A stretch of DNA of 64,000 nucleotides. It comes from Sipunculus nudus. Lineage: Eukaryota > Annelida > Sipuncula > Golfingiida > Sipunculidae. The position numbers were made by a program, and so were the translations under genes. This document shows, in pieces, positions 47,725 through 58,815 of this stretch (position 1 is the first letter of the stretch; each line of letters opens with the position of its first letter). The stretch is from positions 17,429,979 through 17,493,978 of the forward strand of contig CM049321.1 in the NCBI GenBank assembly GCA_026874595.1. The letters are read 5' to 3'. A model generated the notes under the pieces. The model saw only the letters and a program-made list of their open reading frames with translations. It searched no databases and was not told the origin of the DNA.

Positions 47725-47928
47725 GTGATTCAGGAAAAGGTTAAGATTCTTCACGAAATAAAACAACAGGGAGAAACCTTGGAAACTGCAAAATGTCAGT
47801 TATTTCGGGCTACCTCTAGAAAGACAATAGAACCGTGGCAACGTTCTGGTAGTTCTTTGTTTCTTGGTCATAATATAAAAACGGATAGGTTCAGCATGGG
47901 CAGGCAATCAACAGCAAGCCATTCTTAG
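47725..47928 (+). pseudogene. Helix-turn-helix-like fragment, copy B
   Basis: Reads EKVKILHEIKQQGETLETAK, then CQLFRATSRKTIEPW, a better fit to a psq/CENP-B style helix-turn-helix than the A copy because it keeps the Gly in the turn and a Trp at the end of the recognition helix. After the Trp the frame loses character and stops at 47,926. The initial codon is a GTG at 47,725. It is about 92% identical at the DNA level to A over 88 bases, well above the flanks, which could reflect constraint before decay or gene conversion. A remnant of a pogo-like transposase or related DNA-binding protein is the most natural reading. Confidence 0.35.
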
Positions 47929-50900
47929 ACCAGAAAGTGTGACCACTGAAAATATTATTCGTCGTAGATTGTGTTTTTTTTTGTGTGTTATCCTTTAATT
48001 GTGCGAAATAGCTAATTTTGGCTTATTTGAATTTGTAATCGGATGGATAAAATTAGTTTCATGTTAAGCTTCTCGGGGAGTTCTAAATGCGATTTCACCT
48101 TACTGGGGACAATCTTAACCAGGGATATTATGAATCACAGCTCTGGTAAATTTATATTCAACCTGCATGCAGCAAGAATAGTCGTACGGTTATAATAATG
48201 CTTTTCTCTATACATCAGGCATACACATGGTTGTAATCAGAACGAACATCCGTGCCTTCCGACAGTAGGCGATTTCTTTGACGCGTATTCGCAAAAAAGG
48301 AGGGGAATCCAATCAATGTTTAGAAATTTTCAAATTGTTTTATCATGACTTGATTGCCTTATGTATCATTAATTAAAGAATGATATATTTAGAAAATTAA
48401 GTAATGTTTTATTACTGGAAGGAACAATAAAATTATGGTGTTTATGGTTTTATTTAAAACAATTCTAAAGGGCAATACCGTATATCTTTTTTCTGGTACC
48501 TTTTAACAGACAGGACATCATGTAACACAGGCGGTTTTTCTTAATTCAAATTCAAATGCAGATACCCATCTCATATTGGAGACACAGTTTATTGAATGAG
48601 AATGAAGGTATCACTACAATATTAACTATATATCTTTTTGGTGCCTAATAATAGACAGGGAGACGTATAACACAGACGGTTTTACTTAGATTACCTCAAT
48701 TACATGTGTAGATATCCATTTTGTATGGGATGTATAATTAATTATAACAACTAATACGAGGCATACTGTATGCCTCCGTTGGTTGCGTTTGTCAGTGTCT
48801 AGGGATAGAAGGACCAGGAAATTCCGAAGCAATCCATCGGCCTTGGAGGGGCTATTATAACCAACGCTCATAGCCACTCCGGAAATCAAAACCTGGTCAA
48901 CAGTGGTAAGTTCGAAGCGCTGAACACGCATTAAATATTACGTCTAAGGTAATATTGACGATGGCCTTAATGCATGGGCGGAAAAATGCTATGTCACCTG
49001 ACATTTCCAACAAGTCTATTGACTTACTTACGTCAACTGTCGCTAGTTTCGCGGCTGTTAAACTCCTTAGCTTAGTAAATATCCCTCCGAAAAGTGGATA
49101 TTTATAAGGTAGCATTCCACTTATAAGGTATTATTAGTAGTATTAGTCATTTAGGTTATTTTCCGTTGACAGATTGCTAGACTAAAGCAATGACTGGATC
49201 ATCTTTTGTTTCTTTCAAGAAAGATAATTGTAGCATATGACATATCGATAGTTGGTTGCTGACATTTGTATTGCAATTCGAGGTCAACTAAAGAATGGGA
49301 ATAGCTGAATAAAGAAAATTCTATGACTTGGGCGGTAAAGTAAAAGATCGTTTTTAAATATATATCAAGAAACGAGACGTCATCTATCTTTCCAACTAAT
49401 TGCAGGCATTGGTGCATGTTTGTTTCAAAGTCTGATATATGAGGTCATATAAAACACAGCAGAAGAATAGGGAATCAATAAAAATGCTACATGTTTAGTA
49501 TCATCCTTTTTTCCGACATGAGGATGAAACTTATATGCGGTTTATTTCACGTATTTCAGGTATTGTCCAAATGTGAAAAAAAAAACAAAGATAATTTCAG
49601 ATTCATTTAGGGTGTGCTTCAGTTAATATCTTTTGATCACCAACATATGTCGGTTCCTTTCATTTTTCCTGGCACCTTCCTGACAATATCTCCAACTTTT
49701 ATTTTTTTTTATTTATGTGTATAACTGTTATTGTATTCTCCGTTATTTTTTTCTTTCTCATTAAGTCCTGATAAATAAATATACAGGCTATGAAATTCTG
49801 GCAAATTTGTGCACTTTAAAAAAGTGGATTCATATTCCTTTAAACCGTCAAATATGTAACCGGTGTAAAATTATTTATTATGTATAACCTGTTTATATGT
49901 CACAAACTCTACCATCATTAACCTCCTTGAAAATCCTTTTTTTAAGTACTTTACAATCATCATAATCATTAGCATTGACACAAGTCGTCAAACCACTATA
50001 TCATATTACCATTAGTGTAAACGTGATAAACGTTTAACATCATTATCATTGGCACAATGGATAATCAACATAAAGAACAGTACCTAAATCCATTATCATT
50101 ATAATCCGCACTAAAGTATAATTATAAAAAAAAATAAACCAACAATTATTTTTTCATATTTTACAGTTAAGACGGTATGAACCAAAGCCCGCCAAAATAT
50201 GATTATATGGTATAATTACTTTGTTCAAAATTGGGCAAACGTATTTGACATGATGGGACTGTTTCACATTTCATCTACCCCGAACCCTCTACACTGCATA
50301 TGTTCATAACAGTCGTAAAAAAATATTGTTTTTTTTTGTTATAGAAATTTTAATATTTATTTTAAAAGTTAATTTCCGAAGGCCAGTCATAAAAAACCAA
50401 CACTTTTAAGTAAAATGAAAAAGGTTATGGTGCGACCATGCTGGCACTTTTATAATTCTATTTGCAAAACTTAATTATAAGATTAGCCTCGCTGCTTCAT
50501 AAGATATCCTTGATAAGCTGGGGAGGCTTCTTAGATGTAGTGCGGTAAGAACCATCTATGAATGTCTAAATCAACTTCTTAAGACAAATGATGGTTCTAA
50601 TTCGTAGGACAATAATACTGGAGACGTTCTTTAGCTTCCTATGAATAATCGCATGTTAGTATAAGTGATAGTAGCTTGATCTGCATACTACAATACAAAT
50701 CTCAAAAACGACTGTGGTGTTTAAATGTTGAATATATGAAGAAACAGAGTAAATCAAAGACAAGAACTTTGAACAATTGCACCATTGCACATTGAAGCAA
50801 ACAATATCCCTGTTTGATTTAATGCAAATATATCCCCGTGTTCGTAACTGTCTCAGAAGTAAAGATTTTTTTTCAAGCTACGTAGGTTTGTTTAATGTTT

Positions 50901-52410
50901 GTTCTAATTATTTTTAAAGTATATTCTAAGCAAGCCTTCCTTGCTTGACATTGTATATCATGCAATCATCGTCTTCCATTTTGGAATCCAACCAAATAAC
51001 ACTGTCTTACCAATCCACAAAACACTCTCTGGTGTTCATTTCCTAAGAATATATATATATCCATCTACATGTCAATCTGGGGCCGTTTTCAGAATAATTC
51101 TTTATAAAAAACGAGAGGTTTTCCATATACATTTAAATTTATTGTCAACGGGGTTTGGGATTCGTTAATTGTTGATCGAATAATTGCTTATTTATATAAA
51201 AGCTACAGGCAAACTGTCGTTACAATACCCTTGAAATATAGTTATATGGAAATATATTTAAAAAAAAACTTCAGAAATATTCTTCAAAAATGGGAATTGT
51301 GTACAAACTATAATTTCATATTTACACGTGCATGAGGCAGGAATATAATGAGGTTCTCTTGAATGAAAAACTGAAACGAAGGCAGTTGTTTGATGAGAGA
51401 AATAATACTAGGATAAGAAGGTGTGACTTTGAAAACGTTCCATACGACTCTCTTAGTGCACCGTAGTGACAGGTGATACGTATTCTAGACATTTCTCTTG
51501 CCAAAGGGTCTTTTAGTGACAGTTGAGCGGAACATTTTGCTGCATGAGGTCTTGTAGGTGAAAAGGTTATGTTTTTCGGGGCTAAGCAGTCATCTAAAAG
51601 GTAAAAAAAAACACGTCATTCACAGTGGATGGGAACATTTACATGAGACAAAACACATATCTATTACCATCAGGGAGGATCTTTAGGCAGACATGGATTG
51701 ACCAAATCAAATTGTTTTTTTTTCACTTCATTGATGGGTTATTAAAAAGCTGTACATTCTAATTTTAATAAATTACTATTTTTGTTATCAGCTATCAGTA
51801 CATGGTTTCAGCTTAAACAAAAATCAACGTTTTCCTAAAAAGAAGAATATTTTGCTTTTTCTTAAGTTGCGTTGTATTAAGGGATCGGAGATAACATTTT
51901 GCTGACAGCATTTTCAGTAAATTTTACCATTTATCCATCAGTATAAGTAATATCAGCATTAAATAATTATTACCATCATCATCGTCAATTCCAACACCAT
52001 TATCTTGATAATATGTATTTATTCATCGGTATAACCACTATTTGCAGGTATTTTCTAATGCCAGTACTATTGGCATGTATCCACCATTAACAGAATTATG
52101 CTCATTTGATAATCACTCACCCTAGGGCCACTCATGTCAAACAGCAACCCTGCAATGATAAACTCTCTGTTGCAGGCAAGTATTTGACAACATGCATTTG
52201 GATTGCTACGATGACCCTGCAAACACGTTTTGATGTGGTGATTCTTATAGTCGAAACAACTCATTGTTTTTCACTGCAGTTACTACCAATTTTATGCTTG
52301 ATTCTTAACCAAGGCGGTTGCTAACGTCTTTAGTAAAATGAGAATAAATTAATTAACGCCTTTAGTTATGACCTACGGTGGCTCGTATAGGACATGCACA
52401 AAATTATTTT

Positions 52411-52664
52411 TATCTCGTTCCCACGAGATAGTATCTCGTTCCCACGCGTTATTATCTCGTGGCCACGCGATAATTATCTCGTTCCCTCGCGTTAGTATTT
52501 CGTGGCCACGCGATAATTATCACGTTCCCACGCGTTAGTATCTCGTGGTTACGCGATAATTATCTCGTTCCCACGCGTTAGTATCTCGTGGCCACGCGAT
52601 AATTATCTCGTTCCCACGCGATAGTATCTCATGGCCACGCGATAATTATCGCGTGGGAACGAGT
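52411..52664. repeat. Left terminal array, 43-bp dyad units
   Basis: Five units with strict 43-bp period (GGCCACGCG or its variant at 52,461, 52,504, 52,547, 52,590 and 52,633). Each unit joins ATCTCGTTCCCACGCG, a short TTAGT link, ATCTCGTGGCCACGCG and ATAATT. GTGGCCAC and ATAATTAT are self-complementary, so the strand can fold into many alternative hairpins. The last half unit is inverted (CGCGTGGGAACGAG), closing the array. Confidence 0.93.
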
Positions 52665-52977
52665 TAAATGTGGATAGACAATACAGTAAGACCTACATCT
52701 TAAATCCTTAAGGCTTGTTTCTATACACTGAATGAAGACTATGGTCAATTATTTGCATGAATTTAGAGCGGGCTTAATATGCTGAGACCTGAAATGATGC
52801 AACGGGGACTCGTACAACACTCGTTTGCCATGTTTGTTTAGAGAATGTGTGAGCGGGTAAGGGGAGGGGGGGGGGGGGGCTAGTTCGGGTAAAATATTTG
52901 TCATAATAAATGTCCATAATATGTATTACCATTGGCGGCGAGGCCAAATTTTCATTTGGGGGGCCAATAGTATACCC

Positions 52978-52998
52978 AATAGTATATACATATATATA

Positions 52999-53042
<44 letters not shown>

Positions 53043-53100
53043 TATATATATTATATCTATTATATATACATATATATATATATATATTATATATATATTA
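52978..53100. repeat. Compound TA-rich repeat
   Basis: Long runs of TA interrupted by single changes (for example TTAGTATATATTATATCTATTAT). Tyr-Ile open frames through it (52,921-53,136) are artefacts. Confidence 0.9.
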
Positions 53101-53467
53101 TTATTTATTTATATGTGTATATACATTTATAAATAAGGGCCGTAGCCTGAAACAAATGATGGCGGGGTGGGCGGATTTGATGGGGGTGATCCCCGACGGG
53201 GGGGGGGGGGGAAGGTTTGAAAAAAAGTTGAAAAACTGTATGGATTCTACTGAATTCTGATGCATTTTATTGGTCAATGCTTATTTAGTAAAAAAGTATC
53301 TCCTTTTGGTGGGAGATTTTTTGTTATTTGTCTGGCAATGGATTCATTTTCACACATGCAGAATATCAACTTCGCAGTATTTTTTTTTCACCTCAAATCC
53401 CGGAGTCTGCAGCCCTGTATGTATGGTACTCCAAGTACAGAGGGCGCGAAGCGCCCAAGCAGAAGAT

Positions 53468-53470
<3 letters not shown>

Positions 53471-53512
<42 letters not shown>
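53471..53512. repeat. (TA)n tract, left half of a split tract
   Basis: TA units directly left of the pogo-like MITE. With 54,361-54,409 it probably formed one continuous tract that served as the TA target. Confidence 0.9.
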
Positions 53513-53517
<5 letters not shown>

Positions 53518-54355
53518 CAGTAAAACGCCTGCTAACGGCCACGCCTCAATAACGGTCAATACGTCTATAACGGTCAGATTTTCCGGTCTTGAATTTTCGT
53601 CCGTTATATTTCATAATCATTTTGTTGTCAATTAAGGTCACTCCTCTGTTCCGTATTACGGCCAGGTTTCTCGGTCCCGCCGGCCGGGAAACGCCTCAGT
53701 TACTGTCAGGGGCAGTGACTCCGTGACATGGGCTAAACAAATCGAGCGGCCACTTCTGACCTCAATATCAATACACTAGTGTCCACTCTCACATATTCCT
53801 GTCTGTTAATGGGTGCCTGGATAATGGTAAGCACTCGATCGTTACTGAGTTGTTTGAGACATAGCCAGCATCGTACTACCCAACTCAGCCTCATTAGTAT
53901 GCACAATTATAAGGCATGAGTTCCCACCTGCGTATATGTTTTGGAATCAGCCGGATCTTAATCAGGGTGTTTGTCATTTAATTAACGAATGGCAACTAGC
54001 AGGTCCCGATGGCAAACTGTGAATCTTTAAATTTTCTTTAATGTCCTTGTGAACACGTACATCAAACGAAAACAGTGCGGCAAACATCGCACAATTTACT
54101 CCTTCATGAACCATCTTTAATCAGATGTAAAGAGTGTATTCTGTGAATGCTCACATATTTCTGCTGATACTTCCGTTCTATTAGTATGCTTTGATGGATA
54201 CAAGGAGCTTCTCAACATTTGTACTAATATTATTGATATACAACCGTTTGTGTTACATTTTAACCCCCCTATCCTGGTCATGTCTTGCATAACAGCCACT
54301 CCTGTATTAAGGCCACTTTCATCCAGTCCCGATGGTGACCGCAATACAGGCGTTC

Positions 54356-54360
<5 letters not shown>
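53518..54360. mobile_element. pogo/Tigger-like MITE inserted in a (TA)n tract
   Basis: An 843-bp element. The left end CAGTAAAACGCCTGCTAACGG is preceded by TA; the right end read on the minus strand is TAGTAGAACGCCTGTATTGCGG, with TA beyond. The CAGTARAACxCC...AACG form and the TA duplication are typical of pogo/Tigger members of the Tc1/mariner superfamily. Sub-terminal AACGGCC/AACGGTC and AAGGCCAC/AAGGTCAC phrases recur from both ends. No transposase is encoded. The minus-strand frame 54,117-54,458 crosses the right end into the TA tract and is not a gene. Confidence 0.75.

Positions 54361-54409
<49 letters not shown>
54361..54409. repeat. (TA)n tract, right half of a split tract
   Basis: About 24 TA units starting directly at the right end of the pogo-like MITE. 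Confidence 0.92.
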
Positions 54410-54412
<3 letters not shown>

Positions 54413-54852
54413 TGCAAATACCCAATAATAATAGAGTGGATGTTTTTATACCCATCATTATGTTGGGGGGGGGGGGCTCGGCCCCCGCGGGTCCCCGCCA
54501 GTTTCGCCGCCTATGATTACATAATTGAATTTGATTTTCTTAGAAGGTAAAATACAAACAAGTGTTTCAATTTAATTCATATGTTTGGTACAGAAGGGTT
54601 TATATCACCCTTACCGTAAAACAAACTAAATACAGTTTTCCTTGAACAAATAAAAATGGGCTATTTGAACCAACGCAATGAAATGTTGATTCAGCGCAAT
54701 GAAAACTGCTGAAATTTACCTCAAAGCATTCCGCACAAACGCACATGCAATGAAATACATACAAACAATTTAAGCTACATCGACTCTCGATATAAAACAG
54801 ACCACAGACATTCTTGTCCAAATGAGGGCTTAAGCTAGCGCTAGCATGGCAT

Positions 54853-55112
54853 ACTAACGCGTGGCCACGCGATACTAACGCGTGGGAACGAGATAATTAT
54901 CGCGTGGGAACGAGATAATTATCGCGTGGGAACGAGATACTATCGCGTGGGAACGAGATAATTATCGCGTGGCCACGCGATACTAACGCGAGGGAACGAG
55001 ATAATTATCTCGTGGGAACGAGATAATTATCGCGGGAGAACGAGATACTATCTGGCGGGAACGAGATAATTATCGCGTGGGAACGAGATACTATCGCGTG
55101 GGAACGAGATAA
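54853..55112. repeat. Right terminal array, inverted relative to the left
   Basis: Same dyad units as 52,411-52,664 in inverted order: CGCGTGGGAACGAGATAATTATC and CGCGTGGCCACGCGATACTAA-type pieces. Here the order is less regular, with runs of the GGGAACGAGAT half-unit at 21-22 bp, so this arm has been rearranged or partly homogenised on its own. It is followed by the unique terminal 38 bp of the TIR. Confidence 0.92.
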
Positions 55113-56494
55113 AAAAATAATGTTGTGCATGTCCTATACGAGCCACTGTAATGACCAGATTTTAAACGTTTTCAAATATGAATCGGCATGGTGGATGCAG
55201 CCTTCGCACTGGCCTTTAGGCAGCCGTACCGTCTATCTGCCCTGAGGCCTCTGCCCGATAAGGCAACCTTCATGCAAATACGAAGGCCATATTGAAAAGG
55301 CAGGAACACAAACTTTCAGTCTTCCTGATTGCACAAGGTTAAGCGCTTTTTCATTTTATTTTTTATTATTACTTCACTGAGATAGCGTCGTCTGAAATTT
55401 GTACAACACTAAATTCTTGACGATATGTCCGCTTTATTTGCTTTATAAGCAATATTGCTATGGTGTAAGTTTTATTTTTAAATCAATCAACAATCGCTAA
55501 CTTAACGTGAGATTGTTTGCCATTGCAAACCATTTTTATGTGAAAAAAAATTATTTAACAGGCGGTTGCCTCGGATATTGGAAACCCTTGCACGTAATTG
55601 TATTACTTTTATGCCCCAACCCTTGTCTGTTAACGGGCCATGTAATAATGAACAGCGTGTTCTTATGAAATTATCTGGATTTCAGGTGACTGGTTATGGG
55701 ATCAAGAAATTGCCATCTTGATAAAAATGAATTGCGGCTGAGGTTAATGTTATTTGAAAAGCCACTGTGAAATTTAATTTAAGGCCAGAGTTCTTTTATG
55801 ATATGAGCTATGGATTCTAAGCCAACCGACGCTATTTCAACAGTTGTTCCACTTTGTTTGCTCTCAGCGGTATTAATGCTCTCCAGACACTGCCTTACAA
55901 TCTAATTTTACAAATATGTTTCTAATGTCATCAAATAACGTTCTTACAAATTTCTTGGGAAAACTAACGTTTATATTTAAAAGGAAAATTTAACAAATTA
56001 AAACAAAAGTTACTCGATCCTTCATCCCTTTCAAGGGGGGAGGGGGTAAATGGCCCTTTTCATTTGTAGCCATTTGATCATGATCCATATATTGGAATAT
56101 TTATCATACCGTAAAATCGTACTTGATCATGGTTTTTGTATATTTGACATTACCTGACTGTGTTTCAATGAGCACTTTAAAACCAAAAGAACATTTGTGA
56201 CTGCTTTGTCAAAATATCGAGCTATCAAACCTATTATCATTATAATCGAAAGAATTTGATAGAAGAATAGCGGAAGTTACATGATTTGGAAACTTACATG
56301 GGTTGTGACTTGCTATACGACACATGAATGAAACTATAAAATGTGTCATGTTCAGAACTATAACAGAGTAAATAAAAGATTCAAAGGTTAAATAGATCGG
56401 ATGATAAGCAACAAACAAAAATATTACTTTAAAAAATCTGAAAGATTATAAAGCAATTGTGAGTCATCCGAATTTGAACTGCCGTTGAGATTCA

Positions 56495-56702
56495 ATGCAA
56501 TGAAATACATACAAACAATTTAAGCTACATCGACTCTCGATATAAAAAAAAACACAGACATTCTTGTCCAAATGAGGGCTTAAGCTAGCGCTAGCATGGC
56601 ATACTAACGCGTGGCCACGCGATACTAACGCGTGGGAACGAGATAATTATCGCGTGGGAACGAGATGATTATCACGTGGGAACGAGATACTATCTCGTGC
56701 CA
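56495..56702. mobile_element. Re-inserted 0.2-kb piece of the array-TIR element
   Basis: Starts ATGCAATGAAATACATAC and is nearly identical to 54,745-54,946: the unique arm and the first array units of the right terminus, with about 5 differences in 200 bases. It is flanked by the direct repeat TTGAGATTCA (56,485-56,494 and 56,703-56,712). In copy B the site is empty (GCCATTGAGACTCATG near 42,952). The last 7-8 bases (TCGTGCCA) are not in the donor. It lacks the true terminal 38 bp of the parent, so an ordinary cut-and-paste event using the known ends does not explain it. Confidence 0.8.
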
Positions 56703-58680
56703 TTGAGATTCATTTATGTTTCTTTCTGACCGCTTGCAGAGTTACAAGCCCATCTAAAACAGTGCAAACATATATTGTGCTCTTAATAACAATATCATAC
56801 GGGCACCCATATTTAACCTATTCGTTAATATAACTAATTTCTGGATTAAAAGTGTATACAACATAGTTACATTAAATCAGATGTACATTCTACTTCATGT
56901 TACAACAAATAATTGGGAAACGTGATCAAACTAAACCAAGTTAAACTTTTTTACATTGAGCCCTGCAATTTTTCCAGCATCTTTGCCTTAATAAACCTTA
57001 GTTACTTTTTACTCAAACGATCGTGAAAAATTCAGTGACAAGCATACAGCTGCGTATAATGCTGAATGGTTTGGAAATGCGGCAGAAAGTGAAGAAATAG
57101 CATGTTTCATATGCTACTCTTTGAAAGTCTATCAAATGTCCTTACTTTCATTCATTTTGTCCTCGTAGCTGGCATAACATGATACGTTGCTGCATAGGCT
57201 TTATTTAGCTAAAAAAGTATAAACTTGTTGATGTTTTTTAAAGGTGATATTTCGAATAATTATCCTTTGAATTGAATATTATTGGCTGTATTCAGATCGA
57301 TATAATCAAGCTACCCCTTGTGTGATATAACGCATTTATTATTACACATAAAGAAGGTAAATAATCAGGTATTCATTAAAATCAGAAATGAAAAAACGAC
57401 GACATTATCATCTGACTGTATGTTCTGTAGACTAGTTTGGATGCATCAGCATACCATTTAGGTATTTCAGTCCTGTTCTTGGGATAGCAGACGAAAAATG
57501 ATAAAACATAAATCAATATTTGTCGGAAAATTTATGATACTTAATCTTTATATTTAACAAATCATTATAACAAATGAATTCAATTACCAATTATTTACAG
57601 ATTATCAATTTCAACACGATATAATTGGCATCCTTGGTAGTTTACTGAAGATTTTCTGAGAGTTAAAATATCATCGTTTCATATTTGTTTTTCAAAATAT
57701 TTCGAGTTTTGCTACAGGTGTGTAGCTCCTCGATGACCTTATTCATGTTTAAGGAAAGTAAAACATGGCAAGAATTGTAATCTTTCGACTTCAATTTCAT
57801 CAGAGGGGCGGCCGGCGACCAATTTATGAACCTTATGCCCTGCGTCCAAAGCTATAATCAATTGGCTATGTCCTGTCCATAGAGCCTGTGGATGAAGGGC
57901 CTCCTTGCCCCGATTAGCCAAATATTAACTCAAATATAATTGACATTTAAGCTTAAAATAGTCTATAAAAGAAGCAAATTGAAATTTCCTAAGTGAGAGC
58001 TGCTGTTACCAAAACCAGCCCCTGAAGGAAGTATCTCGTGATTTTTAGGTATGTACCTTTCTTCAGCTGTCCTCGTTCATTACTTTGACAAGCATTAGGA
58101 CTAATCTTGGTACTGCAGCGGATACCTCATCATTTCTTCTCCTTAAAACGCTCTCATGTCAATGAGTGTAATACACCGAGTTCTGTGGTGTAGGAGACGG
58201 GTATAATGCTCAAGGCCAGGAGATAACAAGTTCCAATTTAAGCGGAAATATTTTTTTTCGCTATCCGCTGCCACCAGTTAGAGCGCGCTTGAGGCTCCGG
58301 TCGCAAAGATTTTAAAACATTTCTTTGTTATATATTTATTAGAACTAGAAATACCCCAGCCCTAGAGGTAATGCTTTTTTTGCCCGAGCCCAAGACATGT
58401 AAAAACTTGTGATTCGTGAGAAAATGTTATACACATGTAATCAAATTAGAGACAAGAATCAGCAAATACTTCCAAACGTTTTATATTTAATAGGTTAACG
58501 TGTATTGGTCATGTCGGTGTATTTAGTCCTATTTGTTTTGTAATGTTGTGAGTATCATGAGGTCGTTGTTGCTTGCTAATTAACGTGGACAAACAAGGGA
58601 CACCTGGTGATGGTGTTATTTATTGAAGATAAAAGATAACGTTTGTGAATTGGTCATGAATAGTATCCCAGAGTTTAAAT

Positions 58681-58815
58681 ACCTACTTCAGTCTGCGATT
58701 TAGGCTTTTGATAAATAAACAATCCATTGATAAATTCTGCATTTTGATACCTACCTCAGTCTGCGATTTAGGCTTTTGATAAATAAACAATCCATTGATA
58801 AATTCTGCATTTTGA
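58681..58815. repeat. 68-bp tandem duplication
   Basis: CAGTCTGCGATTTAGGCTTT and the bases after it occur at 58,689 and again at 58,757. The two 68-bp units differ at about one position. Copies A (near 29,880) and B (near 45,004) have one unit each, so this is recent and limited to C. The minus-strand frame 58,683-58,961 with a repeated peptide is a result of it. Confidence 0.92.

Larger units (their letters stand above)
36111..49300. repeat. Segmental duplication copy B
   Basis: Second copy, the longest, aligned to A over most of its length and to C from about 37,329 (C 49,905). It includes a 2.5-kb part (41,290-43,790) shared with C (55,170-57,580) but missing from A near 28,500-28,660. 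The end of B (48,300-49,110) matches 35,130-35,940. B carries the piggyBac derivative (38,866-40,265), a (TA)n expansion (37,890-37,946) and an extra 0.28 kb at about 41,005-41,285. No intact gene is supported. Confidence 0.88.
52930..54515. mobile_element. Nested element with GGCGGCGA termini
   Basis: Inside the array-TIR element, CATTGGCGGCGA (52,930-52,941) and the complement of CATAGGCGGCGA (ending 54,515) form inverted ends (11 of 12). The same five bases, ATTAC, lie outside both (52,925-52,929 and 54,516-54,520). Both ends have poly-G/C patches nearby (GGGGGGCC at 52,958-52,966; a G run and GGCCCCCGCGGG at 54,464-54,491). The interior has TA-rich compound repeats (52,978-53,100), a GGGCGC-GAA-GCGCCC hairpin (53,442-53,456) and a MITE. 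No transposase is present. The short TIR and 5-bp duplication make this a moderate call. Confidence 0.5.
52374..55150. mobile_element. TIR element with tandem-dyad arrays in its termini
   Basis: A 2,777-bp insertion flanked by ATGACC on both sides (52,368-52,373 and 55,151-55,156). The left end begins TACGGTGGCTCGTATAGG; the right end is the inverted complement with one change (TACAGTGGCTCG...). The inverted repeats continue as GACATGCACAA plus a T-rich spacer, and then about 250 bp of array, so each TIR is roughly 290 bp. Copy B has the undisturbed site (TAATGATAGGATTTCAAAC, near 40,986-41,004), matching the C flanks once the element and one ATGACC are removed. The interior contains no transposase, only a nested element. 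It is non-autonomous. The 6-bp target duplication is not decisive for any superfamily, and I leave it unclassified. Confidence 0.85.

Noticed and set aside
52411-52664. CRISPR or attachment-site array made of palindromes
   Set aside because: The units are contiguous and the array forms part of transposon TIRs with a matching inverted partner at 54,853-55,112.
53260-53635. Several long frames with Tyr-Ile runs (also near 9,029-9,346, 37,743-37,982, 54,117-54,550)
   Set aside because: They read through (TA)n tracts and cross transposon ends, with no conserved motif.
57739-57921. 60-codon minus-strand ORF in copy C over the conserved GGCCGGC block
   Set aside because: The same frame has stops in A and B, so it is not a conserved coding region.
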